Shown: piece by piece, positions 33,678-45,300 of the stretch
Position numbering within the stretch: the first letter of the stretch is position 1
Layout: each line of letters opens with the position of its first letter
NCBI GenBank assembly: GCA_021234155.1
Contig: JAJEKV010000374.1
Span: 1 to 64,000 of the forward strand
Source: Isoetes taiwanensis
Lineage: Eukaryota > Streptophyta > Lycopodiopsida > Isoetales > Isoetaceae
Length of the DNA stretch: 64,000 nt
Direction: 5' to 3'
Notes under the pieces: model-generated
Told to the model about the DNA's origin: nothing
The model's database searches: none
The model's input: only the letters and a program-made list of their open reading frames with translations
Position numbers and translations under genes: made by a program

Positions 33678-34685
33678 CTTGCATTGCGTTTCTAAGAAGG
33701 TTGTGCTGTTCGACCTAAACGGAGTCCTTTGCAAGACTTTTTCGAAAAATAAAGTGGCTAGAGATCAGTTTCATCAAACACCAGTAGAATCAAACACCAA
33801 GTGAATCTATCCGCGGCCGCACTTGAAGGAGATGCTAGATGAGGCATTCAGGTTATTTCGAGTTGGTATTTGGTCATCCATGGAACTAAGGAACATCAAG
33901 GATACTTTGGAGGCACTGGGGGAAATGCGTAGACATTGGTTGACCTTTTGGGATCAGAACAAATGTGTGAAGTTCACTAATCCCAGTGTTGTTCAAATAC
34001 GCGTATTTTTTAAAAATGCATACGTACCCTCCCGTACCGTACGGTACACGTATTTTTTAAAAAATACGCTTAATGCTTTTTTCAAAAAAACAGACACAGT
34101 TTTCTCAAAACAGACTCAATCTGCACCCAGTAGGATTCGAACCTGGGCCTCCCAAATAGCAAACAAACATGCTAACCAACTTTCCAACCAACTTTCCAAC
34201 AGTCTGTCTGTGTTTATATTGCATAATTTGTTATATTTAAGCTTTTTTTCAATTTTTTTAAAAAACGTATTTTAAGCACTTTAAGAACGTATTGTATAAA
34301 ATACGTATTTTTTCAAAAAATACGTCCGAAACGTACGGAACGTATCACGTACGGGACAACATTGACTAATCCCAAGGATCCAACAGGCAAGCCTATCTTC
34401 ATCAAACACTTGAGTAACATGATGGACGAACTTGGTATCGAGAATAAGGATGATATAATCACAGTGGATGATGATGCTCTCAAATGCTTCTACAATCAAA
34501 CGCAGGCCCTGAATCCACCATCTTACGATCCAAAAAACTTTGCGACAGATGATTTTCTGGTGAAGTTTGTGTCTATTATGCATAATTTGGCTATGGGGAT
34601 GACGGTGGGTGAAGTGTTAGATTCATACCCAGAACTGGATAGAACGGCTGACATGGAACCAAACACGTGGAAAAACATGGATTGA
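33678..34685 (+). pseudogene. FCP1/NIF-type HAD phosphatase-like exon, split by a MITE
   Basis: The exon begins after a TTTCAG acceptor. It shows the FCP1-homology signatures: VVLFDLNGVLCKTFSKN (motif I), FRVGIWSSMELRNIKD (motif II), FWDQNKC (region before motif III), and after the insertion ITVDDDALKCFYNQTQALNP with SYDP (motif III region). Family members are Asp-based serine/threonine phosphatases acting on RNA polymerase II C-terminal domain or similar. Here the second Asp of the DxDxT/V motif is Asn, which would be expected to impair acid catalysis. One in-frame TGA follows ESNTK near 33801. A 381-bp hAT-type MITE at 33984-34364 splits the exon; flanking frames agree on both sides of it. 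The stop is at 34685. Confidence 0.75.
33984..34364. mobile_element. hAT-type MITE with 8-bp target duplication
   Basis: Left end CAGTGTTGTTCAAATACG and right end, reversed, CAATGTTGTCCCGTACG form imperfect terminal inverted repeats. ACTAATCC flanks both sides (33976-33983 and 34365-34372), the 8-bp duplication of hAT elements. Inside are AAAATACG/CGTATTTT and CGTACGG inverted words. A minus-strand segment near 34127-34150 holds a box-B-like GGTTCGAATCC. No transposase is encoded; it needs one in trans. Confidence 0.85.
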
Positions 34686-34999
34686 TCCCTTAATGTTTTA
34701 TTGGAATATATGATATTTTTGTATGATATTTGTGCCATGTATCGATAATTTCGAGTCTGGAATTGCCTCGCAAATAATGCAATATGTTATTATCAAACCT
34801 AATATTATCATCTAAATGCTCTTCAATTTTGGTCTCATCTATGTTAGCAACTTGCTCTTAATTTTTGCATATTTCAATTCACATATGAAACGTCACACGT
34901 GAATCGCAGCCTTATGTTATTTTTGAAGTCCAAAAAAAAAGATTAAAAAAAACAAAAACCCCCTAGAAGACAACAACAGGTTGGCGTGATTTTGGAGTT

Positions 35000-35030
35000 G
35001 ACATAATCCCAATTTAATTGGATGATGGTT
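35000..35030 (-). repeat. 31-bp inverted repeat, right partner
   Basis: It matches the 22699-22729 segment in reverse orientation with one mismatch. A half palindrome GGCGTGAT lies just left at 34983. It is the candidate right boundary of the composite region. Confidence 0.75.
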
Positions 35031-35049
35031 TGAGTGGCCCATCATATGG

Positions 35050-35175
35050 ACAAGTATCGATGGGCCAGCTGAAAGCTGGCTGACCCAATGATGAAAATGA
35101 AAATCTGAGCCCCATGTATCGATGGGCCAGCTGAAAGCTAGCTGACCATTGATGAAACTGAAAATCTGAGCCCCG
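35050..35175 (+). repeat. Tandem duplication, ~65 bp twice
   Basis: TATCGATGGGCCAGCTGAAA starts near 35056 and 35118. Both units run on through GCTGACC, ATTGATGAAA-like words and GAAAATCTGAGCCCC. Differences are a few substitutions and small gaps. Confidence 0.8.
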
Positions 35176-35179
35176 TTTA

Positions 35180-36215
35180 AATCTTAACCGCGTTTAAAAG
35201 CTTCAGCTGTCGCGCCATCCAACGCGCGCATTGCACGAGAAAAACAAGCAGCACAAAATAGCCCTTGGTGCTTTCCAGCGCGGGAAAAAAAAAATCTCAT
35301 GCGAGTTGCACACTTGCACATAAAACAGCCCGTGAAAGGGATTTTTACGTGGCCCAATGGGACTCTTCCCTACTTTTATCACCTCTAATTGGGCAACGTG
35401 CCTTTTGGCATCCAAGTGCTCGAAAATAAAAATTAGAAACAATCACCGGCGAAGGATACTCTTAAAGCGGATCTATGCAGGGTTGGAAATTGAAGGGCTG
35501 CCCTTACTTTTTTTTAAGGTCACCCTAAAAAGTGGACTTTTAAATTGCCTGGCATAATATAAATTAGACTTTCATTTGCATTGTTCGCATAAAAGTAACA
35601 ATGCGCGGCCTTAAATTTTTTTTTTCTCCTTAAAATACTTAAACGTAACAATGCACTCGCAATATTTAACACATAAAGATTGTATGAACATCAATAAATT
35701 TCAGCTCTTCCCGGACTCAACTTACAGTTCTGAAATTTCGTTCTTCAGCAAGAAGCATTGTCTTGTATTCTGGCTGCCCAAACCGATTCAAAGTTTTAGT
35801 ATTCGAGTTTGTTTCATGCATTTTAGCTGCTCAAATGGATTCAGTTGATTCAATCATGTTGATTCGGGGCATGATTTGACGGATTCGGGGCATGATCTAA
35901 TGATGGACACAATTTAGAGCCGCACAGTCATCGACGTTAGAAGTATCAGAGAAAGAAAAGAGGAAAAAATTTTCCCCCAATATCATAAACCAAGCAAATG
36001 AAATTTTTTAGAATCCAAATTTTGGTTGGCAATATTACTTGCCCCCATGCCAAACCACAATTATAATGCTATAATGTAAATGATGAATTTGTTATTATTT
36101 ATATATATATATTATTCCTTACTTCTTTCTTTGATTTCTCCAATTTTCTCTAGTATATATGGTATCTCTATCGTAATAGTACAATGGTTGGTTGATACAT
36201 AATACGTATATAATA
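35180..36215. other. No gene seen
   Basis: AT-rich sequence with short open frames, a duplicated GATTCGGGGCATGAT word near 35860-35895 and a TA microsatellite near 36100-36112. Confidence 0.5.
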
Positions 36216-36219
36216 CATA

Positions 36220-36247
36220 CTAGTTATAGTGCCCGGCGTTGCCGGGC
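36220..36247 (-). mobile_element. Helitron-like 3' end (element would extend right)
   Basis: On the minus strand the sequence reads a 17-base hairpin GCCCGGCAACGCCGGGC, seven bases, then CTAG followed by T. A short hairpin a few bases before a CTRR terminus inserted before T is the Helitron 3' signature. Two further copies with the same spacing are at 53954-53980 and 59812-59839. The matching TC 5' end was not located. Confidence 0.55.
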
Positions 36248-36249
36248 CT

Positions 36250-38390
36250 AGTAACAATTTGAAAGGCGGTTGTTTAGTAATAAAAGAAGATTTGGAGCAT
36301 GAAAATATGCATTTGAAGATCGTAGGAGCAATATGGAGCAAGAAATTTGCATTCTTGCCACATATGTTTTATATATAAGAATGTAGCATTTTCAATGCGT
36401 TCTAAAATACTCGTGTTTTCTTGTCCGGGCCATGTTGGAGTCTCTAGCAATTTGTGGAACTAAGGTTGTTTGGGGCAGAGGCATTTGTGCATGTGAAATG
36501 ACAACAATTTAATGCCTACCTGGGTAAGGATGCCGATGTTGGAGCCTTGTTTTGTCATGCAAACATTAATGCACATTTGATCAATCAATTTTGTAGATAT
36601 TGTTTTAATCGTTGCCACAAATTATTCAGTTCTATTTTGTGTATGAATAGCTAAATTTATGAGAATGCACGTGTAATTTGTTCTATGGATTGTTGTTAGA
36701 TCTGATACGGTATTGTGTACATCGTAATAAAGGGGCATTTTTTATGCTGCCATAAGCAGTGTTATTTTGTATTCAATAATAAAAAATGGATGATTACTTT
36801 CAACATAGACGGTTGACTATAGGACATGTATTGAGCTTAGTTATAGGATATGCATTGGTGTAGATATCATGTTGTCTCAGCTACGTTTAAGATGATGCAT
36901 TGGCATGGATCCAAGACTAAAAGAGAAGCATTTCAATACATACTCATTGCTGATTGAGTTGTGTTGCTGCTGACGAAGGGAAAAAAGTTCATTGTGTAGA
37001 AATAAAGATATTATGACATTCAAAAAAACGTGCATCTTGTGCTGAAGTTTCTGCATTTAGTACAATTATTATAAAAAATTGCTCCTACCTAAGCAACTGA
37101 AATAGATCAGGACAAAGAATGGGAGGGCTAAGTTCCAGACCTCAGAGATGCAAATAACCATATGTGTTGCAACTGCTAAACATAAAGAAACTCTTTATGA
37201 TGTCTTATGGCTATGCTATGAAGTAAAAATACTTACCTATAGCAAGGGAATTCGATACCTCACCTGAATAGATTGATAATCTCCAGCTCGTAAACCTTTC
37301 TGGATTCTTGAAATGGGACAAACCTATGCCTACAGTCATGACTGTTTTAGAAGATCAGTATGGCCACATACCTCGTTTAAAACTATCTGGCCAGACTTAT
37401 CTTCTAAAACAGCCATGGCTGAGTAGATAAGAAGGTGATCCACTTTCAATCCTTTAGAATTAGATGCCCCTGCACGGATAGATAGCAAGTGGTAAATTTG
37501 GGGATAGTAGAAAATGATGAAGAGGAGGCTTCAAAACTGAAAAAGTTGTTTTAAAAGAGGGAAGCACATCTATGTGCAAAGGAATAACATCTTAATGCAT
37601 GATCTACCTCAAAAATAAAATGCAAATTTAGTGGTGAACTGTTTGACCATGAATTTATGGCTTTCTATGTGCCCAACATTTGAGAATGAAGAATTAGGGC
37701 ATAACAGGGTATTGACAAAGATGGCCAATTTGAGACAATGAGGGGTATTGACTAGATAAAGAATGCAAAGAGAAGTCTATCAAACCCTAATAGACTACAA
37801 AGGTCAGTGAAATCCTCATCACTGAGACCATTACACGATACTCCATGGTATTTGCAAAGATATTTGATGGTGGTAAATCCTCTTAATTTGCTGATGGCTG
37901 CATCAGAGTAGATGAGAAATTTCTACACAAAAACAAATATGATCCTATCAAGTCAATTGAAAAAGCCTAGTAACATGCTATCATAGTGAATCAGGACAAT
38001 GTATTTGCATGTTATATCGAAAAGCAATAGATGTTCTAACCACTCTAAAATTTCACAGGTGATCATGAAATATGAAATCAAATACAAATTGCATCCTGAA
38101 CAAAAATGAACTAAGAAAGACATGATTTCATCAAAGAGCAGGACAATGAAATGAAACATGATATAGATACATAACTTGGATTGCTTAACATGAGTAACCA
38201 AGAGCTTCAATATGTAATTCTCTGTTCATTAGAAATGTTTTGCTTTCTATCCAAAAATGAAAACAAAGAGAAATGAGGCATGGTAATCCATTTGTCACAA
38301 AGCACTTCATTAGAAAAACCATCTTTTTATGCATTGAGCCTTGCAAAAATTCAGAAACATGATAAAGCAAACAAAAAATTCGACCATGAC
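36250..38390. other. No gene seen
   Basis: Sequence of ordinary composition. A fold-back pair is present near 37338-37420, where CATGACTGTTTTAGAAGAT and a related ATCTTCTAAAACAGCCATGG face each other. No coding motif was found on either strand. Confidence 0.45.
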
Positions 38391-38392
38391 AT

Positions 38393-38579
38393 AGAGATCC
38401 GAAGCTTTGCATGCAACCGAAGAAGCATCTAGATACTGCACTGGCCATAGCCAGTCTCAGAACAAATCTAAAACGACTTAGCAAAAGCTTACCTGATGTT
38501 CAATCCCTTAAGTCCCTTAAGGACGAATCTCAAAGCTTAAGAAAGATATAAAGAATAAATTCTTGAAAACATGTGCTTA
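38393..38579. repeat. 187-bp direct duplication, copy 1
   Basis: Nearly identical, in the same orientation, to 41460-41646. On the minus strand both contain an open segment FVLKGLKGLNIR followed by a GTAAGC donor-like site, so it may be a duplicated exon with its intron. The two copies flank the ABC1K pseudogene. Confidence 0.85.
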
Positions 38580-38755
38580 CAGAAGGCCAGCGACTACAGA
38601 ACCAACCTCTGCAAGGCAGCAAAAAAATGACATTACCTGAACAGTTTTACCCAGCCATCCAAGATTCATTCCTAGACTTAAAATCGCGAGACAGGCTGTT
38701 AAGGTCATATAGCAATTTTGGAGCAATGGTGTTAGTTTTTTTTAGTCAATGGTTA

Positions 38756-38944
38756 GGTGTAATTTCTTGAATTGTGTATTTGTTTTGTTGTGCTTAACAT
38801 AAATATATAAACTCTTCACTTTTGCAAGAACAAATTGGATGCATAAGATAGGTGTAATTTCTTGAATTGTGTATTTGTTTTGTTGTGCTTAACATAAATA
38901 TATAAACTTTTCACTTTTGCAAGAACAAATTGGGTGCATAAGAT
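38756..38944 (+). repeat. Tandem duplication, 95 bp twice
   Basis: GGTGTAATTTCTTGAATTGT begins at 38756 and again at 38851. The two units differ by about two substitutions, indicating a recent duplication. Confidence 0.95.
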
Positions 38945-39542
38945 CAACCAATTTCAAGCTAAGTAAGACATTTTACTTATCCTTGTCACACATAATCCTC
39001 ACATGCTATTTAGTTTAATCCAAAGCTATAAGTTTGGGATTCCCCTACGAATTAAGGTTACACATATATGAAACATTATACTATTTTATGTGCATAGCTA
39101 TAATATTTTTGCGAAGGAACCTTTGAAAACCTAGCCAATGACTGGCTTAAAATAACGAAATTTGATTCTTAAAAGCCAATATAATAAGCAATAAAAAAGA
39201 AATATTAACGTATTAGAACTATATGTATTTATTGAATTTCATTAGCTCAACACATTTCTTTTTTTCAGAAAGATGTTTCTCATGCAAATGGGATTGGCCT
39301 AAAATCGTATATGTTGAAAGATCAAGGAACACAAAATGTCTCAATACCATAAAAATCTAACAATTTTTTTTAATGTTTTACACAATTTTCAGAACAGACC
39401 GATGTATCCAAGTGCATAGCAACCCTCGCACATTCGATCTAGCCAAGGCAGTGGATCCAATTCCTGTTTATCCATTGAAAGATGTTATAGTTTAAAGAAG
39501 CTATCCTCAAAGCCATCCACAAATAGTCTGTGAAGCATGTAC

Positions 39543-40549
39543 CTTAAGCAACTCCAACAAAGTACCAAAGACATTTCTCGAATGCAGATCCCCGGCATAG
39601 AGTTGTTAATCTATTGACAAAATATTGTCACCTACAATATTCAAACGATCCACTTCTCAACTTGTTGTTCTCATCCATGCAGTGTCCTGCATAGCATAGC
39701 CAGTTAAAAAACTTGGGCTCAAGAAATCAAGAGCATAAAGCTGCTAAATAAATTTGGAACGTCGCTATTTATAGAACCTTACCAAAAGCATTATCTAAAA
39801 GGTCTTGATACCAGGTTGACCAAGATGGGCATGGATGGAGGACCACGAAGCTGCTTTCAAAAAGTCTGCAATACTTTGACCTTCATATGTCTGCAAGGAT
39901 AAAGAAATATAAACAAATAAATACTAACTTGAAGACCATTAAATTTAGCACTCATCACTTTTAGCAATCATCACTTATGGCCTCTCTAAGAATAATCGAC
40001 TATAAATGCAGGAGACAGAGACATTCTTCCCTATGTTTCTATGTTTACAGCTTGTTGCGCAGCATCTGCAATGGCCAGCATGCACGATGCACCTACTGTA
40101 TTAAAATGGCAAAAACACAACGTACCTCTACTAATACCGCGGGGCAGACCAACAAATAAAAAGGCTGGGGAAAAACTATGTCACTTATATGCCTAAAATT
40201 ACATATGAATCGTCTGAGCTTAGCAGCTTCCAAAGTTAAATCAATCTGCAAAAAAATGAAAGACATAAATGGCAGTTCGATGCCCACAAATAATGTGCAC
40301 TCAAGGAGTGCATTAACCATAAAGTCCAATTGCAGATGCTCCAATGTAGGTACAAATGTTGACAGTCTTTGCAAGCCATTTAATGATTAAAGAATTCCTC
40401 CGAATAAGTTTTTCAACAAACGGATGCCGAACCTATAGAAGTATGGAAAATAAGGATGAAAGACACCCAAAGGACAAATGTTCTCTAACCTTAACAGCGG
40501 TGACTTGAAACATTTGATCATCACTCCCAGGTAACACTGCACGATGCAC
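39543..40549 (-). pseudogene. ABC1K (aarF/UbiB/ADCK) kinase-like pseudogene
   Basis: Exons on the minus strand with GT..AG edges. 40490-40549 gives VHRAVLPGSDDQM...TAVK. 40126-40432 gives VRHPFVEKLIRR and IIKWLAKTV, then after a one-base shift VPTLEHLQLDFMV, IDLTLEAAKLRRFICNFR and VFPQPFYLLVCPAVLVE. 39783-39890 gives TYEGQSIADFLKA and ends in F-stop-IMLL. 39543-39686 gives YAGDLHSRNVF in place of the HADLHPGN loop, with two stops. The order and wording match the plant mitochondrial or plastid ABC1K group, which supports quinone and lipid metabolism. The AKVQHP-like and VDLAREA-like segments are clear. Shift, three stops and absence of the DxG exon mean it is dead. A 12-residue excess before IDLT may be a retained intron. 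Confidence 0.8.
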
Positions 40550-41459
40550 CTACAATTAAAGAAACATTAGCTGATGGTTGAAGGCAAAGAGACATGAGAA
40601 CCCTTGCGATCTTTCTGAAACAGAAGATTTACAAAGTAGCCTCAACCATGAAACCAAGAAACAAAAACTGCGGATTTGATGCTGGAAGAAGAAGCCGAGC
40701 CATACACTTGCCAGCAAATTAGAGAAATTTATACTGTGGAAGGATGTGCTTCAGTCTACTGTGCTCAATAAGTTCAAAAATGACGAAACAAACCTACCAA
40801 TAGCACGGATGAAAATGACCAATAAAGTACAATTTAAACAGGTCTCAGAGGCTCATTTCATGGAAGAAAACTATTTAAGGACTGCAGCGATGATGTACAA
40901 AGGATTTCTATATCTCATTAAAAAAACTAAGGGGAAGGCCTTCACAGTTCACGCATATGACAATGATCTCATGTGGCATGCTCATCAACTTAGTCCTGTG
41001 AACTATGCAATGGATATAGGCAAACTACTGCAACAGTAATGCTTTTCAAACTGCTTATTATAAAAATAGGGAAGGTAATACATATGGGTCTGTTGCAAAC
41101 AACGCATGGAAGAGGACAGGAACACCTTCCTAATACAGTTTAACTTGATCATTTTGAAATTCTAGGCGTGTCAAACTTCTAAAAAAAACATTTTCCTAAG
41201 AAGCAGAAGGGAAGCAATTGTTGGCCAAGCAAAGCTTTAAACAATCCCATCTCAGATCCAATATTTGCCAGACAGATCCCATTTTCCATAACATCATCTA
41301 TTTGGAGTCCACTTCCAATAATCTGCCAGTGAACTGACCATCCTTCATATCATGTTGCAATGGGGCACATGCTGCTACAGTACTTAAAAATTTGTTCCAT
41401 TTCAACATCATAAAACAGTCTGAAGCTAGAAAACCCTTACCATGTAACAACCATGACAG

Positions 41460-41646
41460 AGAGATCCGAAGCTTTGCATGCAACCGAAGAAGCATCTAGA
41501 TACTGCACTGGCCATAGCCAGTCTCAGAACGAATCTAAAACGACTTAGCAAAAGCTTACCTGATGTTCAATCCCTTAAGTCCCTTAAGAACGAATCCCAA
41601 AGCTTAAGAAAGATATAAAGAATAAATTCTTGATGACATGTGCTTA
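41460..41646. repeat. 187-bp direct duplication, copy 2
   Basis: Partner of 38393-38579, 3067 bases away in the same orientation, with about five substitutions. Outside the unit, similarity persists only for about ten bases (CCATGACA on the left). Confidence 0.85.
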
Positions 41647-42319
41647 TGTAAGGCGGCCGATCCACCGGCTTTGGGCGGAGGACCCAACTTCGCCATGCAC
41701 GTATCCATAAAAAAAAAATCCGATTTACATCAATACATCCATCCGCATCCCCATTTAATCGAGTTCAGATCAACATGCACGGCACCACCACAACTCAGCA
41801 ACCCATTTCTGTATTGCCAAAAAAAAAAATTCTTTCTTTGGAAGAGCAAAATTCCTACCTGCAGACCGATGGCCGACATGCATGCCTAAACCACCACATG
41901 AAAATACATAGGAAATACACAGGATGATCGGCTAGCCCAAGGAATGCCCGATTTCTGGAAAGGGAAAAAAATCTTAAAAGAAAAAAATCCCGATTTTTGG
42001 AAGCCGGAAATATTTGCCGGCAGTCCAAAACGTCTAAAATCTTAGGAAATCATGCTAAAATAAATTCCAAAAAAGTTTTTGGACAAACCTGAAAATCCCA
42101 AATTAACAAGATTGATATATTTAAAATAGGGGTATAAATGCATGGCTATGCCAAAAGTAGACTTTTTGTTGCATGGCAGATTTTTTTTATGACTTTCATT
42201 TTGCAAGGCTATGGAAAATGTAGACTTGTTTTTGAAGGTCTACTTTTTCTTGGACTTTATTTTGCATGGTTTTTAGGGTCTTGCAAGGCTTGCAGCCTTC
42301 AAATTCCAACCCTGGATCT

Positions 42320-45300
42320 ATGGCAGATTTCGGAAATGATAATGAGAAAACCACAAACTTGTCTGACTTGATTGTGTTAGGCTCTGGATCATCTAGTGGA
42401 ACGCCCGCTCCTAGGTGCCTTCTGCAACCAACCGATCCGCTTTGTCAAGTCTGTACCAAGGCTATGGCAAAGCCTTTCAAGACAAATCCAAATTCTGTGT
42501 TTGAAGTTAGCAAATTTTGTGTGCGGAATGTTGTTATTTCACATCATTTTGCATTGCCGGTAGCTAGTTTTTCAACATACGAATTTCACAACTCGATGAT
42601 ATTTTTGCTCCACGGTTCCGGTAATCCTGTTTAATGTTCCAATGGACCTGGCCTATCCCTTTGGAAACTTGTCCTATGCAAAGGGCAAAACTCTTTACAT
42701 CAATCATAAGATTTAAGTCATTCATCTTGTATGCTTCTTGCCTGGAGTTCTTAACTTCGGTGCGAGCATAGAAACATTAAAGCTTATTACATAACGTCTG
42801 GAAATGGCGGGCATTAGTCGGGCCAATATATCAATGCCATAGGTTAAAATCTCTCAAAATTGCGGTGCTAGAGTTATGATTAATAAAGATCCGGCCTTCC
42901 TTTCATAATCGATTTGTCTTATTAGTTGCATTGCCATCACCAATCCAAGATCAAATGGCAAGAAACTGCTGGATTAAAATCTCTGCTGGTTAGGGAAGTT
43001 AAGGGGTCCTCTCTTTTTTGGAGAATGTCTCGCTTGATGTTCTTGCTTTCATTCGCATATCCGTATGAAACTCAATACAGGAGTATAGAACACATTTCAA
43101 TACATGAATATTCCGTGTATACTGATAATTAAGATCAAAGAAAATCACCTGTTCAGATTAGGGAGATCTGTCTTCCCTTTTGATGGGAACGTTGCATATA
43201 AGAAGTTCTAATCACCTGAAATTATCTGCAATGTTGATTTTATATGGATTGCCAGTCTGGAGTACCACCAGACTTGAGAATGTACATAAAGTATAATGTC
43301 TACTGTCAAGGTTAAATAATTTACATATGAAGATGGTCAAAGTTACATGAATCTATGCACTAAGGAATGTTTGTTAGAGCCAATACATTCACTTCAAGAA
43401 AGACACATTTTCTGCAGGTGCGCTGCAAATCATGTTATTCATGGGGTTAGCATGTGTGTAGCTTTCCAGATACATTGATTATACTGAACACTTACTACTT
43501 TTAGCATCGTCATTTTACAGTTACAAACCACCACAGAATGCCTGCCATATTTCTTTTCGAGGGCAGCCATAAAAGCCCTTTAGGTGCATACATTGCTTTC
43601 AAATAAATGCTATTTCTGCCGTTAACTTATTTCAAAGGAGACTTAAGAGGTGGAAATCAAAAACCTTGCTGAAGATTCGAGATATAAGTTGTTAACAAAT
43701 TACATAGTTCTTCATTTTGGTGGTTCTCAAATTGTGGTGCTCTGTCTCATAGTCTGCTTATCTTGACATAAGTAGTCTAACATTAGGAAAAGGGATGATT
43801 AATAATCTAGTTATTGGGCATTATCAAAGGATCTGTTAAATAGAAGATTAATCTTGACATCAATGTGAATTATGTATTTTAGGTGTAATCCATCACTTTT
43901 GATCAAATACAATTGTGAGGATGGGACATATCGGTATATCCAAATAGATGCTGGTAAAAATTTTAGAGAACAGGTGCTTCGTTGGTATTTTCAGCATAAA
44001 GTTCCAAGGCTAGATGCTGTGAGTATCTGAAGAAATTTTAGGTGATGGGTACATATGCCTTAATAGCGATTATAAACATTGCTAGAAAAAGAATGGTAGC
44101 AGTTATAGGCTGTGCACCATTTGTTCTCCACAGACTATATTTTTTAAATTCAGTTGAGTAAAATTAAGGGAACTGTAATATGCAAGCTTTCATTATAAGC
44201 TAGTGCAATTAAAAAGCTGCACCCAAATGAAATAAACAAGTTTGGTGAAGTTACATCCCATCTTCTGTACCATTATGGGCCTACAATGTGCTGCATTTTG
44301 TAACTTCTGAATTCTAATTGATGATTCCTCTATTCAATGTAAAAGCCTCCGACATACTTTATAGGCATAAGTTAAAAGTACCAAGTAGTCTTCCCAAAAG
44401 TCTTTATGCAAGATGAGGGTTCGATATCAACATCAAGGTGTCTTTACTAGATGCTCATCTGGAAGGGTACAAAGAGGAGTGCTAACACCATTGTCGATAA
44501 GCCTTTCTAATGGCAGTCTTGCTAACTTTACTTCTATTGGCAGTCTTGCTAATTTCCAGTTTTGGCAGCGCAGCTGATCGACTATTTTTCCTGTCTGCAG
44601 CTTATCTTAACACATGAACATGCGGATGCAGTTCTGGGTCTCGATGAAATCTGCTATGTAAGACCGAGGAATATGATTGAGCCTATGCCAGTATTTCTCT
44701 CTCGCCATACAATGGAAAGGTAGGCACAAACCTTGTTTATTGTCTTTCCAAATATATGCTTATATTTTCACTTTCTTTACTCCTGGTGTTGTGCTTCTAG
44801 TGTGCTCAAGAAATTTCCGTATTTAGTCCAGCAGAAGATGGTAAAAGGAGGGGGAAGTTCACCGATCCAGTGGCATGTAATTGAATCTTCCTGCCATTCA
44901 TCCTTCAAGGTTCAAGGCCTGGAGTTCAGCGTGTTGCCAGTATGTTCTCTGCTTGATAGAAATGTAGTAAGAGTTGAAAAGTTGAAAAGTATGGCATTAA
45001 TTGATTTTTAACAACAGATCTCAATGAGAGATGCTTATGCTCAATTGCTAATCATTTATATAAAAGCTTTGTAGCTGGGTACGGCTCATTATTCTTGCAC
45101 CGATAGCCTTTTTACGAACTGCATCTTTTGTAGATGTAGATGATCGTTTACATTGTTACAGATTTTAGGTTTACAGCGTTTAGAATGGTAAACATGGCAT
45201 AGGCATAGCTGATTCCAGAACAAACTCTGTTTCCATGGATAAAAAGCAGAAAATGTGTTTTCTTATTTGGTAGGGCATTAAATAAGGCTAGAACCCATCT

